From NCBI GenBank assembly GCA_958450365.1, contig CAUEEP010000912.1, positions 858,501 to 922,500 of the forward strand: 64,000 bases of DNA, read 5' to 3'. The notes below the pieces were generated by a model. The model had not been told where the DNA came from and searched no databases. It saw nothing but the letters and a program-made list of their open reading frames with translations. This document shows, one piece after another, positions 41,696 to 53,411 of the stretch; the stretch's first letter is position 1; every line of letters starts with the position of its first letter. This stretch comes from Mesorhabditis belari. Taxonomy: Eukaryota > Nematoda > Chromadorea > Rhabditida > Rhabditidae. The position numbers and the translations under genes were made by a program.

Positions 41696-42848
41696 ATATT
41701 TCTTTACAAAAACATCAATACGCCTCATGTTAATAACTTTAAGTTACTTTTTTTTCAAGATTATTGCCTTTTGCGTTGCTGCTTGCCTAGAAACACTTGT
41801 GGAAAGCGCCTACTGTTGGAAGAAAATCGGATAAGAAGCTATTTGAATAAAGAGTGTATTTCTTCAGTTCTAGAGAGTGAAAATCAACTGAGCTCAGATA
41901 TCGGAAAACAAGAAATAGCGTGTCTTGAGTGAGGAGTACCAAGCCCGCAGAATAATAAACATTTAAAGTTAACCAAGCTCCACCAAACCGTAACCATTCC
42001 CACCAATTTCATTCAAAAATCAAATTTTTATAACTTTTATTGCCATGTTGACTCAAAAAAAACGAAAATAGTCTTTAACCGCTTTCAAGCGCTATTACAT
42101 TTGTATACTTTAATTTGTATGTAATGTATACGGATAAATCTTATATTCTTGAAAAGAATATAAGATTTATCTTTAACCGCTGGGTCGGTAACCGGTCGGT
42201 GGTCGGATTACCGACATTGGTCGGTAAAAATGCCCTACTCTTTTTCTGAAATGTCGATTTTGCAAGATTTCCTTACAAAACATACTGTTGGATGGCAATG
42301 GGGCATTACTTTTGTGGACCACTGTATCTTGATGCTAAAAATAAAAAAAAATCATGCGATTTCCAAATAGCTACAATTCTCTTGTTTCATTGGTGGAGTT
42401 GGCCCAGAAAAAGCTCTGCTTTTCGTTTTCTTTTTCATTATTGCACCCATTAGTAGGCGGGAGTTTACCGCGAGAGAAATACAATTTTCATCACCTCAGA
42501 AAAGCAATTTGCGAGTGGGAAACAGCCCATTGGCGAATTTTTTTTTCAACTATCGCGCTTTATGACCCAATTACTCAACGCTTTACCTCATTTCTGTGGT
42601 TTATTTGGTTTCTATGGATAAAATTCTAGAAACAGTTGAAAGAACGATGCCATATGCTTTTTGCCTTGATGCCTTGATGCCTTGATGCTTTTTGATTTAT
42701 CCTTACCTAGTTTTAGTGAAGTTGAATGGCATTTTTGCAAATTTGTTATTAACCGTTTCATCAAATTGTAGATATAAGCTAGAAAGCCATTGAAAAGCTA
42801 GAAATCGTTTACAGTTTGAATCAGGATCGAACTTTTAAGTATACTACA
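41696..42848. other. Spacer at the end of unit A with a hAT-like terminal patch
   Basis: A perfect 17-nt hairpin (aaatcttatattcttga/...aagaatataagattt) lies at 42135-42170. 'gggtcggtaaccggtcggtggtcgg...tcggtaaaaatgcccta' at 42181-42238 resembles the subterminal repeats of hAT elements. The open frame at 42354-42629 has no recognised domain. Confidence 0.4.
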
Positions 42849-45800
42849 GCCAGAGAACGGCTAGCATTGAAAGCCAGGCAGCAGGCAGGCAAGGCCAAAA
42901 AAACCCCAGCCACCGAACGCACAACCACAAATACCGAGAAAAGAGCAGACCAGCAAAAGAACATACATGGACACAAAGCAAGGCGACAACAAGCCAAACT
43001 ATTGGCAACCAGCCAGAAATGACAAATGGGAAAAAAAGGGAAAGACCGGCACGAAGTTTAAGGAATGGAGCGGGCGCGGAACAAAGTACAAGACAAAGAG
43101 CTCAGCACAGCAAATTAAGGGCAAGACCACGCAAAGCTAGCCCATGCAGCCGTCCCGAGCAACAACTGGAGAGACAGGAGGAGGTGCAAAGATTTGGTAA
43201 TAGAAAAATTAGTTTTGGTAATGGTTATTAGTTTGGAAGGTTATAGTGGAAAGATAGTGGTAATGATACAAGACAAGGCATGAAGAAAAAAGGCAAAGTG
43301 CACTAGACCAGCACAGTAGCTAGGGGACGAGAAGAAACAGGAAAAGCACGAGAAACGATGACGAGTTTGAACTGTCGACAGAACAACGCGAGCAGATGAA
43401 ACTTACATAAAGGGAAACCAAACAGGAAAACGCGAATACCCAGAAGGGAAAGGCGGCGGTAAGGGCGGACGATATAAGGCGACACCGATATAAGGAGCCG
43501 ACATAAGGCGGCACCGATATAAGGGGTATCATAATAAGGCGGCACCGATATAAGACGCACCGTAACAACCGATAGCCAGTGGTAGAGCATTGCCCGGTAA
43601 GCAGAAGGTGGAGAGGCAACCACGTCCGACAACACCTACATATTATGGGCAAATTGGTGGGCTAAGCTAGCCTCAGGTGGCCGTCAAGAAGCTCCCGGCT
43701 CAGCGAACCATGAGGGTCGGGTGATCCACGAGAGCTATGAAAAGACCGGCACACCACACGTGACCAGCTGGGGTGCAACAATAGGAAAAAACAAATAGAG
43801 TAACACAACCCTCACCAAATGTGGAAAAACACGGGATGAGCAAAAAGAACAAGGGAAAGAGAAAGAAGGATGGAAAATTGGGATAGAACAACGAAAGAAC
43901 GAAAGAACAAAACCAAAACCAAAAAAATTAGGATAAACCAAAAGAACCAAAGAGAACGATACCCGAAAGTCAAGAAAACAAAGACTTGGTATCGATCCTG
44001 GCAAGGCGATGGATTGGTGAGCTAGAACATACGTTCAAAACCCCCAACAGCAAAACAATGCTCTATTTTCAGTCTACCTCAGCCTCACAAATTCATTCAC
44101 GAGAGTGGCGGCTGGAATATATTGCTGACTGAAAGGAAATGAGCAAAGGTAGAAGCCGAGGTTTGAACCAATAAAATCAGCTATCTTTCTAAATAGGGCT
44201 TCTAAAATAGATTCTGACTTGACTTTCAGATTTCTGACTGGTGTCGCATGCTGACTCATCGCTTTACACAGAAAGGTGGTCGCCTGCCGATCAAATGGAT
44301 GGACGAACACTGAAATTCTAGAGAGTAACTGAAAAGACTGAAGTAAGAGAATGATAAAAAACACAGAGAGTTTGCATTGTCTAGAGATTTTCAGTAAAAC
44401 CCGAACAGCTTCAAAGTGGTTAGAAGTGAATATCTTTCCTCTCTTTATACTTAAAAACTGGATACTTGATTCTAGTGCTTAAATTAATATATAAACGATC
44501 GTTCACATAGACGATCGTTCCACAGAGGATCGCACATAGACGATGGCTCAATGCTAAGTCACGGTTTGTTGGTGTCTGCCGGACCAAACGAGCTGAAAAT
44601 TTGTCAGGGATGTAATTCTGGGTCCTCTTCGAACCTGGCATAAATTTGTAGGGTAGCTAGCTGATTTTTAGAAAACTCGAGAGAAACTATCTAATGGTTC
44701 GTGACTGAGTGGTCAAGGCGGTGGCAATCTGGAGCTTAAAAGAGGAGTTGCTAGTTCGAAAAGGAGATTCCGGAAATTTGGATTAACCTACTTTGAATTA
44801 ACCTACTTTGGATTAACCTACTTTGGATTAACCTACTTTAGCTGGTCTTACGGTATCATGCTTCACGGGATGTTCTCTCTTGAGAAGCCCTTATCCACTG
44901 TGCAACCAATGGAAATGATCCATATCTTGAAGAAGGCAACGAATGAGACAACCAGTGAAGTGCCCGAATGAAATGTGAGTTACAAATGGATTCTTCATGA
45001 AGACTCTCAGGTACATATTGATGAAAGGCGCTTGGGAGTTCAGGGAGAAGATCGGCCGACTTCGATGAGTTGAGCGAAAATCTCCATGTTGTAGTAAATC
45101 TAGGAGACGAGCAATATGGTGGTTCATTCAAGAATGGTGAATTTATCGCCAAGTTCAGGATACTTCATTGCCAAAGTAGCGGCCCGACTTCACCGAGTGG
45201 TGTCACAACTGACCTCCAAGATGATCAATGTGCATTAACGGATGAAAGCTGGGAAGGCAACCTAAGGGACCGACAGATGGACCCGAAGAAGGAAGGGGGA
45301 AAGAAAGGTTGTTAGGGAAAATACTGGACTTTTGAGCAAACCTGAGCCAATGAAGAGACTCTATTGTCGAGTTAAACGTGGAGTCGACTCAAATCGTTTA
45401 GGCCACAATTGGAGTGGCAATTCGAGAGGCAAAGGGGGCAAATGGTTTCACTTTGTAGTTTTGCTGTAGCTTCTGTAGTTTTTGTATTTGCCTCAAACGG
45501 TTTTAAAGGGGGCAAAACGTTATTTTCAAAAATTTGCCGTCCAAAGCCAGAAATTTCTTTGACTGAATTCGAAAAAAGATCCAATACGTCGTAAATTTGA
45601 GTTTTGGTATAAAAGCTGGGTTCTTATGGGTTATATATCCACATAACAGCGGAAAATGCCCATTAATGTTCGCGTCCCTGAGGTCCACTGAGGGGGAGGT
45701 CCACGTTTTCCACGGAATCTAAGCCCCGCCCCTTTTGCCAATGGCTGTGGACAGACGAACAGACGGACAGACGGACGAACAGACAGACGACGGACGAACA

Positions 45801-47962
45801 GAGACAGACGGACGAACAGACGGACGAACAGACGAGCGAACAGACGGACGGACGAACAGAGACGGACGGACGAACAGACGGACGGACGAACAGACGGACG
45901 GAAGAACAGACGACGGACGAACAGACGGACGGACGAAGACGGACGGATAAACAGACGGACGACGAACAGACGGACGAACAGACGAACAGACGGACAAACA
46001 GACGAACAGACGGCAAAAAGACGGACAAACAGACGGACAAAAAGACGGACAAACAGACGGACAAACAGACGGACAAACAGGAACAGACGGACAAACGACG
46101 GACAAACAGACGGACAAACAGACGGACAAACAACGACGAACAGACGGACAACAGACGGACAAACAGACGGACAAACAGACGTTTCTTCTGCTTTATATAT
46201 AGTAGTAGCGACTCAACTGGGGTTAGACATCCACAAATTGCTGTTGCAAATCAAATAGGGTTATGCAATTACAGGGGAAATACATTCATAACATCCACAA
46301 ATTAGAGATATGGATGTATTATAGATTCCCAGTTGAGCCCCGCTGTTGATGAATAACTCATGAGTACCAAAATCTGCGCCAAAATTAGAAAATAGCTTTA
46401 AATTTGCATTCGACCACATAAAAATCCCATTTTTAAGGGGTAAAATGCCAAATTTGCTCTTAAAATAGGCAAATTTTGTTAAAGTATGTAAATTTTGTCC
46501 GCTTTCGGGCTACGAGGTCGGATAAAAGAGTAAATCGAACTCTAAAGAGTGATCCAAAAGTTCCCTGACAACTTTTACTAAAACTTGATTTTAAAATGAC
46601 TAAAGAAAGCAGTTTAAAATGAATAAAGAAGTTTTAAATGAAAACCTTAATAAAAATATGCTAAACCACTGTCCATAGATATCATAGCTTTTTATATAGT
46701 TGGCCCTTGAGCCGAGTGATCGGCCGAGCCTGAGCCGAGTGAAAGTGATCGACGGCCGAAATTAGTCAATTTCAATGTTTTTACAGATCCTTAGCGCCGA
46801 GTTGAACAATTTACACAAATTTTAAGCTTAATTTCTGATTTTACTAACGCTTCCTTCAGCTTTCTGAAAACCTCAATTGACATGGAAGCTGGTTGAGATG
46901 AAGAGGCGAAGAAAAGAAGAAGGCAATCAATGAAAAGCTGCAAATTCATGTGGAAATTGATGAGGCTAACGATAAAGCGATTATCAGCAGAGAGCCCTGG
47001 ATAAAATGAGGTAGGGGAAAGCTATGGTATTCGCTTTGTGCTTGGTGAAGACAACTTAACTCTAGAAACTGAATTGCAGCTTGTTCCGAATTTGAGTCCA
47101 AGCAAATCAAGCTATTTTTAAGCCCAGTTCAACGCTTTTGAGTCCAATTGATTTCTGTAACACTAAGAAAGACGGACAAAAGTTGGCTGCAATTAAATCC
47201 GTTCTTTTTAGGCAACTCACCGCTGACTGCGACAATATGGAGTTCAAAATGCCACCAGAGAGCCCCGATATTTCCACAAGTAAAAATGAGACGGAAGCTC
47301 AAATTCATTCGCATTTACATCACCCATCATCACTCAATCACCCCAACTCCTAGCCATGACTATGCAAATTTGAAAGAAAGTTTAGACATCCCAGAAGCCC
47401 GACAAAGAGAAGCTTACCGTAAATCAAAAGAATCAAAAGTGAGCCGAACTTTATCAGAAGATGAAGAAAATTCTGAAAATAGTTTCCCAAAATTACGCAA
47501 GACTTCACAAAAAGTTATGGAAAGCGATTCCGATGGGAACGAGAGTGACGTCGAGTCTGGGCTCACAATTCCGGAGAATGCACGAAATCGAACATTCACG
47601 CATTCCTCTTTAATCCTTTTCAAACCAATTGATGAAAGATTAGAGAATTCCAGACTTCGAGCTGCTTCTGAGCCAGGTAAAGAAAGGAATAGCTCACTCA
47701 ATTTTTCTGTTCCTGTTCCTGAAAGTTTTCTACCTGAAAAATCGATAAGTCAACAGTTGCATTGGGGAATTTTCTTGAAGCACCCGTTTTCAAGAAATCT
47801 ATGAGTCAGGAAGAGCTGAGAAATGGAAATCTGAATATTGAGGGCTCAAAAAGGGCGACGAGTCACCAATTTTTGAGGGAAGACTCTTTGGATTTGCCAC
47901 AACCGCCACCAAGGAGTCCAACTCATCAGTCGTTAGAACCGATGCAAAGCTTTACTGTTTAA
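42849..47962 (+). pseudogene. Second RTK copy, riddled with small deletions
   Basis: It matches RTK exons 3-15 in order but has no counterpart of exons 1-2 (signal peptide and TM). VAVKK-encoding sequence is present at 43678, then the frame breaks. The exons with HRDVAARN, DFG and APES all carry frameshifting losses (for example 44225-44330). The tail exon (47211-47962) is close to unit A but has four or five small indels that split it into two frames. As written it cannot make a kinase. Whether the deletions are real or consensus errors is treated in the findings. Confidence 0.85.
45755..46185. repeat. Unit B copy of the GACGGACAAACA array
   Basis: Longer than the unit A array and irregular. 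Many units carry single-base losses (gacggcaaaaag, aacgacgaacag), unlike the clean unit A array. Confidence 0.9.
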
Positions 47963-48079
47963 AAATACAGGTTCAAAAGTTCTGTCCTTCTCCAAAGATC
48001 GACTTCTTCAGATCGAATTTCTTCAGACAAAAGCAAATCGAATAGAGACAAACGGGCAACAAATTTGAAATCTTTGCCT

Positions 48080-48650
48080 TAACTAGGGAAGTGCAGAGGT
48101 CAAGATGGCCTTCTTTAATATCTTGCGCAGATGAGATCTAGCTCATCTTACACAGTTTTTCATGGAGATTCTGAATCTGCTTTCTAAATCGGTCGAACAG
48201 CTATCTGGTAAAGTTATGAGTATTTTAAGTTTTGGCAATTACTTGAAACAAGACTTTACCCCTTTTCAACAAGTTTTAACAAACAAACAAGACAATGAAA
48301 CAATGGAAATAATAATATGCCTACTCCCAGCTCTTACAACAATTATTGTCCTTTTGAATGAGAATCAAGAAGTCAAAGGGAGAGAGGGATCGAAGCTGAG
48401 CAAAAACGGGTAGGCCGTCTTTGATACAAGGCCCTTACCCACCACGCCACTAGCCCACTTGGCTGTCAGAGTGAAAGGACTTCATAGAGGCGCCCGAAAC
48501 TTAAAATGCTTGTCACTTTGCCAGATAGCTGTTCTACCGATTTTGAAAGCGGATTCGGAATCTCCATGAAAAACTGCGTAAGATGAGCTAGGTTTCATTA
48601 AAGAAGGCCATCTTGACCTGTAGCACTTCCCCTAGTTAGGGGTAAAAATA
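48080..48650. repeat. Unit B copy of the fold-back 3' of the RTK
   Basis: Same arms and loop as 37505-38085 with few single-base differences. Confidence 0.88.
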
Positions 48651-49495
48651 CCTAAGATTAGGTGAAAATAGTCAAAGATTTCAAATTTGATATCCTTTTG
48701 TCTCGATCTTGACTTCCCTAGTAAGAATGCTTTTTAAAAGATCTTTTGTAAGAAAATCTGTTTTTTGCTCGATTCCTAGCGAAATTCATTTACTTTATTG
48801 GTCGCGGTGTTAATTGATTTTAAAATAAGAAAAAGCCAAAACTTTTCTAAATAAGAAAACAAGAAACAATTTCCTTTTAAAACTAGCCATTTACGGTCAG
48901 ATTGGTTAAGAGCTCTTCATTTTAAAGCACCGTTAAAGCACCGTTAAAATTTTCGGCGCTCAAAAGCCGAAGCCAGCAATGCAGCCAAAAAAACTGATTT
49001 CCAAAACAAAATCTTTTATGAAAAAGCATTTCTAGGGGAAAAATAGTCAAAGATTTCAAATTTCAAATTTGTTTTTCTCAAAATTCCTTGCTTTGATCCG
49101 TACAAATGATTCTTGGAGAGGTGGCGGAACATTTCACGTACTCACGTCACGTACCCTGTACTGTCAAGTCCAAAACTATTACAACTTTTTGTGGTTTTAC
49201 ATTTCAATGCTTTATTTGGACTTTAGACTTTATTTGGACTTTGTTCTATTTGTTCTTTGTACTTTTTAAGCCTTTTAACCTTTCTCTTTTATGCAAATTT
49301 CTTCCAAAATCACCATTTTTGAGATCTTTAAGTTTAGATGACAAATTGAGCTTTTCAACAACAAAATCACTTTGCTTTTCTATTTACACGGGTTCTTATT
49401 TGGTATTGGTTCGAGTTTTACTTGAAATTTTAATGAATAAAGGTATTTGTTATACAAAAACAATAAATATTTCTAGAATTCGTGGAAACAATATA

Positions 49496-49754
49496 TACCG
49501 TAAATACTGTAATAGTACCCCACCCCATAATGACGGTGCGGAGTGTTGCGTAGTCTAGCTCTGAACGAGTTTTTCTCGACACTGCTTTATGCTACAAGGC
49601 GCGATTAAATATAGCTGAAATTCAGGGCTATTTTTTGATACCAAAGACGCATTTTTTCAAAGTACGGGTGCTTTGAAAAAAATGAAATACTAAAAAACTT
49701 TCGAGACTACGCGACTGTACGAGGGGGTGCGGTACTATTACAGTATTTACGGTA
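49496..49754. repeat. Unit B copy of MITE-2
   Basis: Essentially identical to 38936-39195, one base shorter in the C run. Confidence 0.9.
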
Positions 49755-49945
49755 TGTTTTCTATATAGTCGTAAGCGGCTACGACATATGTATATATATA
49801 TATAGATACTTTATTCATGACCTGAAATAAAGTGCGCTAGATTTAGGATTAAAACACATGAATTCATACACATAACACGAAAAGGGCTGATAAAAAGCAA
49901 CACGATATAATATATGTAATATATGGGTAGCACAGATAGCGTCAA

Positions 49946-50062
49946 GGATCCACTAGAGCTTCAAGGGTCCACCAGAGCTTCAAGGATCCACCGGAGCTTC
50001 AAGGATGCACCAGAGCTTCAAGGATCCACCGGAGCTTCAAGGATCCACTAGAGCTTCAAGAT
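49946..50062. repeat. Unit B copy of the 19-bp minisatellite
   Basis: Six units in the same variant order as in unit A. Confidence 0.9.
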
Positions 50063-50606
50063 CAAGATCATCTACAGATAATTTAAAGGTTTCGAGACTA
50101 TTGGACTCTCTCTCAAAACTCTGGGGTGTCGATTCCAAATTCCAAATCCAAACTCTGCGTGCTTATTGGAAAAGAGATATAAAACAAACTTATTGGAGGT
50201 GACTGGAATTTCTAAAACGAAAGAACTTCTCCTTGAACTAACCGTGGGATTAACATTGAATAAGTCTCGAAAAAGAGGGATAGGTTGGCTGCCCTTTGCA
50301 ATTTTGAAACATTCTATTAATGTAAAATTTAGTGTAAGATTTTTGCTTCTGTTTTTTCTGCTTCTGTTTCTTGCTTCTACTTATTTCTCTAAACAAATAC
50401 TTTTCTTTATTTTCTTTTAAATCTTGACATTTCAAAGAAGTTTAAAAAGGGTTTACACCTGTTTTTTGAAGAGCTGATTATAAAAAAAAACATATTCTTT
50501 CGCATAATTTGAGTCATTTTTTAATTGTTTATTGGATATTTAGTTGATTTTTAGTGATTTTTAGTGGATTTTTCAATACTTTAGATACTTTAAATCACTA
50601 AAAATC

Positions 50607-50837
50607 AACTAAGCGGTGCAGTGCAACTAAGCGGTGCAGTGCAACTAAGCGGTGCAGTGCAACTAAGCGGTGCAGTGCAACTAAGCGGTGCAGTGCAACT
50701 AAGCGGTGCAGTGCAACTAAGCGGTGCAGTGCAACTAAGCGGTGCAGTGCAACTAAGCGGTGCAGTGCAACTAAGCGGTGCAGTGCAACTAAGCGGTGCA
50801 GTGCAACTAAGCGGTGCAGTGCAACTAAGCGGTGCAA
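50607..50837. repeat. Unit B copy of the 18-bp minisatellite
   Basis: Same unit, same copy number and same flanks as 40047-40277. Confidence 0.95.
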
Positions 50838-51799
50838 GAGATATTTCTTGTTATTGAATTTGAAAATCAATTTTATAACAGTTTAGAAACAGAAAAAACT
50901 ATTAAGAATCAAGGTTTCTTTTCCATTTCTTCATCTTTTTTTCTTTTTCGATCTAATCCTGGAAAAAATTGAGACAAAAGAGCTTTTAATGAGAAACGAA
51001 AAAGGAAACGATCCTGAAAAGAAATTTTTTTTTACACTTTTTGAATAACATTTTATCCTTTAACAATCCTGTGTCTGGGTTTTGAAAATTTTCGAGCTCA
51101 AAGTTCTATTCTCTTATGGCGTATTTTTCTGGATCTGATTACAAATGAACTCTTGTACCTGTACTTGGTTTCTTTTTTGTTCAGCTACCCAATTTTTGAA
51201 ACCAAAATTTCTCAGAATTGGTCAATTTATATTGGTTAATACTTAAAAGACATTACCAGGCTCAGTTTTTTGCGATTTCTATTTCACGAGTTACCTCACA
51301 GGTTTAATTACGCAGCTTGGTTGAGTTGGCGACTTGATTCAGTTACCCTACTAGCTTCTAAGTCTAGAAAGGTTTCAGTTTAGTTATCCAATTGCTTTGG
51401 AATAGTTATTCAACTTGAGATTAGTTACTTTACTTTAGTTCGATTTACTTTTAGCCCTTAAAAGACTTCGATTTAGTTACCCAATTGCTTTGGAATAGTT
51501 ATTCAACTTCGGATTAGTTACTTTACTTTAGTTCAACTTACTTTTACCCATTAAAAGACTTCGGTTTAGTTACCCAATTGTTCTGGACAAGTTATTCACT
51601 GGAGATTAGTTGTTCAAGTTACTTTTTAGCCCTTAAAAGACTTCGGTTTAGTTACCCAATTACTTTGGAATAGTTATTCAACTTAGTTTAAGAGACCTGA
51701 GTTTAAAGAGAGAACTGATCAGATGGGAAATCAAGTGAGATCAGATCAATCAAAGCAAGAAATATCGTGTCTCGAGTGAGGAGTGCTAAGCACAGAGAA

Positions 51800-52257
51800 T
51801 ACGGTATTTTCTCTAATAGTAGTGCACCTTGAGCGTCGCCTAAATTGCTCGAAATCTCGAGAACCGCTTATCAGAACCTATTGATGTGGGGTTGGAAAAT
51901 GTAGCTGACAATGAGATCTAGTGGGGGATTAGAGTGTTGAGCTTCTGTGAAAGCTTGGAAACCGTAAAATAGGCATCAACTCGGCTTGGTCGGAGGGGAG
52001 GGGAGAGGGGACTACAATTAGAGAAAATACAGAATACCGTATTCTTTCTAATATTAGTGCACCCTGAGCTTCACCTAAATTCTTCGAAATCTCGAGGACC
52101 GCTTATCAGAACCTATCGATGTGGGGTTGGAAAATGTGGCTGACGATGAGATCTTAGTGGCGGATTAGAGTGTTGAGCTTCTGTGAAAGCTTGGAAACCG
52201 TAAAATCGTCACCAACTCGGCTCGACTGGGTGCACTACTATTAGAGAAAATACGGTA
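51800..52257 (+). repeat. Unit B copy of the MITE-1 pair
   Basis: The two tandem MITE-1 elements (51800-52030 and 52035-52257) reproduce 41240-41695 with a few one-base changes. Confidence 0.9.
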
Positions 52258-53411
52258 ATATTTCTTTACAAAAACATCAATACGCCTCATGTTAATAACT
52301 TTAAGTTACTTTTTTTCAAGATTATTGCCTTTTGCGTTGCTGCTTGCCTAGAAACACTTGTGGAAAGCGCCTACTGTTGGAAGAAAATCGGAAAAGAAGC
52401 TATTTGAATAAAAGAGTGTATTTCTTCAGTTCTAGAGAGTGAAAATCAACTGAGCTCAGATATCGGAAAACAAGAAATAGCGTGTCTTGAGTGAGGAGTA
52501 CCAAGCCCGCAGAATAATAAACATTTAAAGTTAACCAAGCTCCACCAAACCGTAACCATTCCCACCAATTTCATTCAAAAATCAAATTTTTATAACTTTT
52601 ATTGCCATGTTGACTCAAAAAAACGAAAATAGTCTTTAACCGCTTTCAAGCGCTATTACATTTGTATACTTTAATTTGTATGTAATGTATGCGGATAAAT
52701 CTTATATTCTTGAAAAGAATATAAGATTTATCTTTAACCGCTGGGTCGGTAACCGGTCGGTGGTCGGATTACCGACATTGGTCGGTAAAAATGCCCTACT
52801 CTTTTTCTGAAATGTCGATTTTGCAAGATTTCCTTACAAAAGATACTGTTGGATGGCAATGGGGCATTACTTTTGTGGACCACTGTATCTTGATGCTAAA
52901 AATAAAAAAAAAAATCATGCGATTTCCAAATAGCTACAATTTTCTTGTTTCATTGGTGGAGTTGGCCCAGAAAAAGCTCTGCTTTTCGTTTTCTTTTTCA
53001 TTATTGCACCCATTAGTAGGCGGGAGTTTACCGCGAGAGAAATACAATTTTCATCACCTCAGAAAAGCAATTTGCGAGTGGGAAACAGCCCATTGGCGAA
53101 TTTTTTTTTTTCAACTATCGCGCTTTATGACCCAATTACTCAACGCTTTACCTCATTTCTGTGGTTTATTTGGTTTCTATGGATAAAATTCTAGAAACAG
53201 TTGAAAGAACGATGCCATATGCTTTTTGCCTTGATGACTTGATGCCTTGATGCTTTTTGATTTATCCTTACCTAGTTTTAGTGAAGTTGAATGGCATTTT
53301 TGCAAATTTGTTATTAACCGTTTCATCAAATTGTAGATATAAGCTAGAAAGCCATTGAAAAGCTAGAAATCGTTTACAGTTTGAATCAGGATCGAACTTT
53401 TAAGGATACTA

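Larger units (their letters stand above)
31274..42848. repeat. Tandem duplication, unit A (11.6 kb)
   Basis: The block from RTK intron 2 to 42848 is repeated immediately afterwards as unit B (42849-53411). The join is at 'atactaca|gccagagaac', where the unit A start (gccagagaac at 31274) follows the unit A end. Unit A carries RTK exons 3-15 but not exons 1-2. Confidence 0.92.
42849..53411. repeat. Tandem duplication, unit B (10.6 kb)
   Basis: Co-linear copy of 31274-42848. From the start to the tail-exon acceptor (47211) it is about 990 nt shorter than the matching 5.35 kb of unit A, owing to very many 1-6 nt deletions. From there to 53405 it is only about 14 nt shorter over 6.2 kb. It ends at the TA where the Tc1-like element is inserted. 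Confidence 0.92.

Noticed and set aside
42354..42629. 91-aa open frame with a WETAHWRIFF segment, also in unit B
   Set aside because: No recognised domain. It is next to a hAT-like terminal patch and could be a transposase scrap, but I cannot support that.
47138..47353. Unit B tail reading frames as a separate intact gene
   Set aside because: They are frameshifted pieces of the RTK tail exon copy, not an independent gene.
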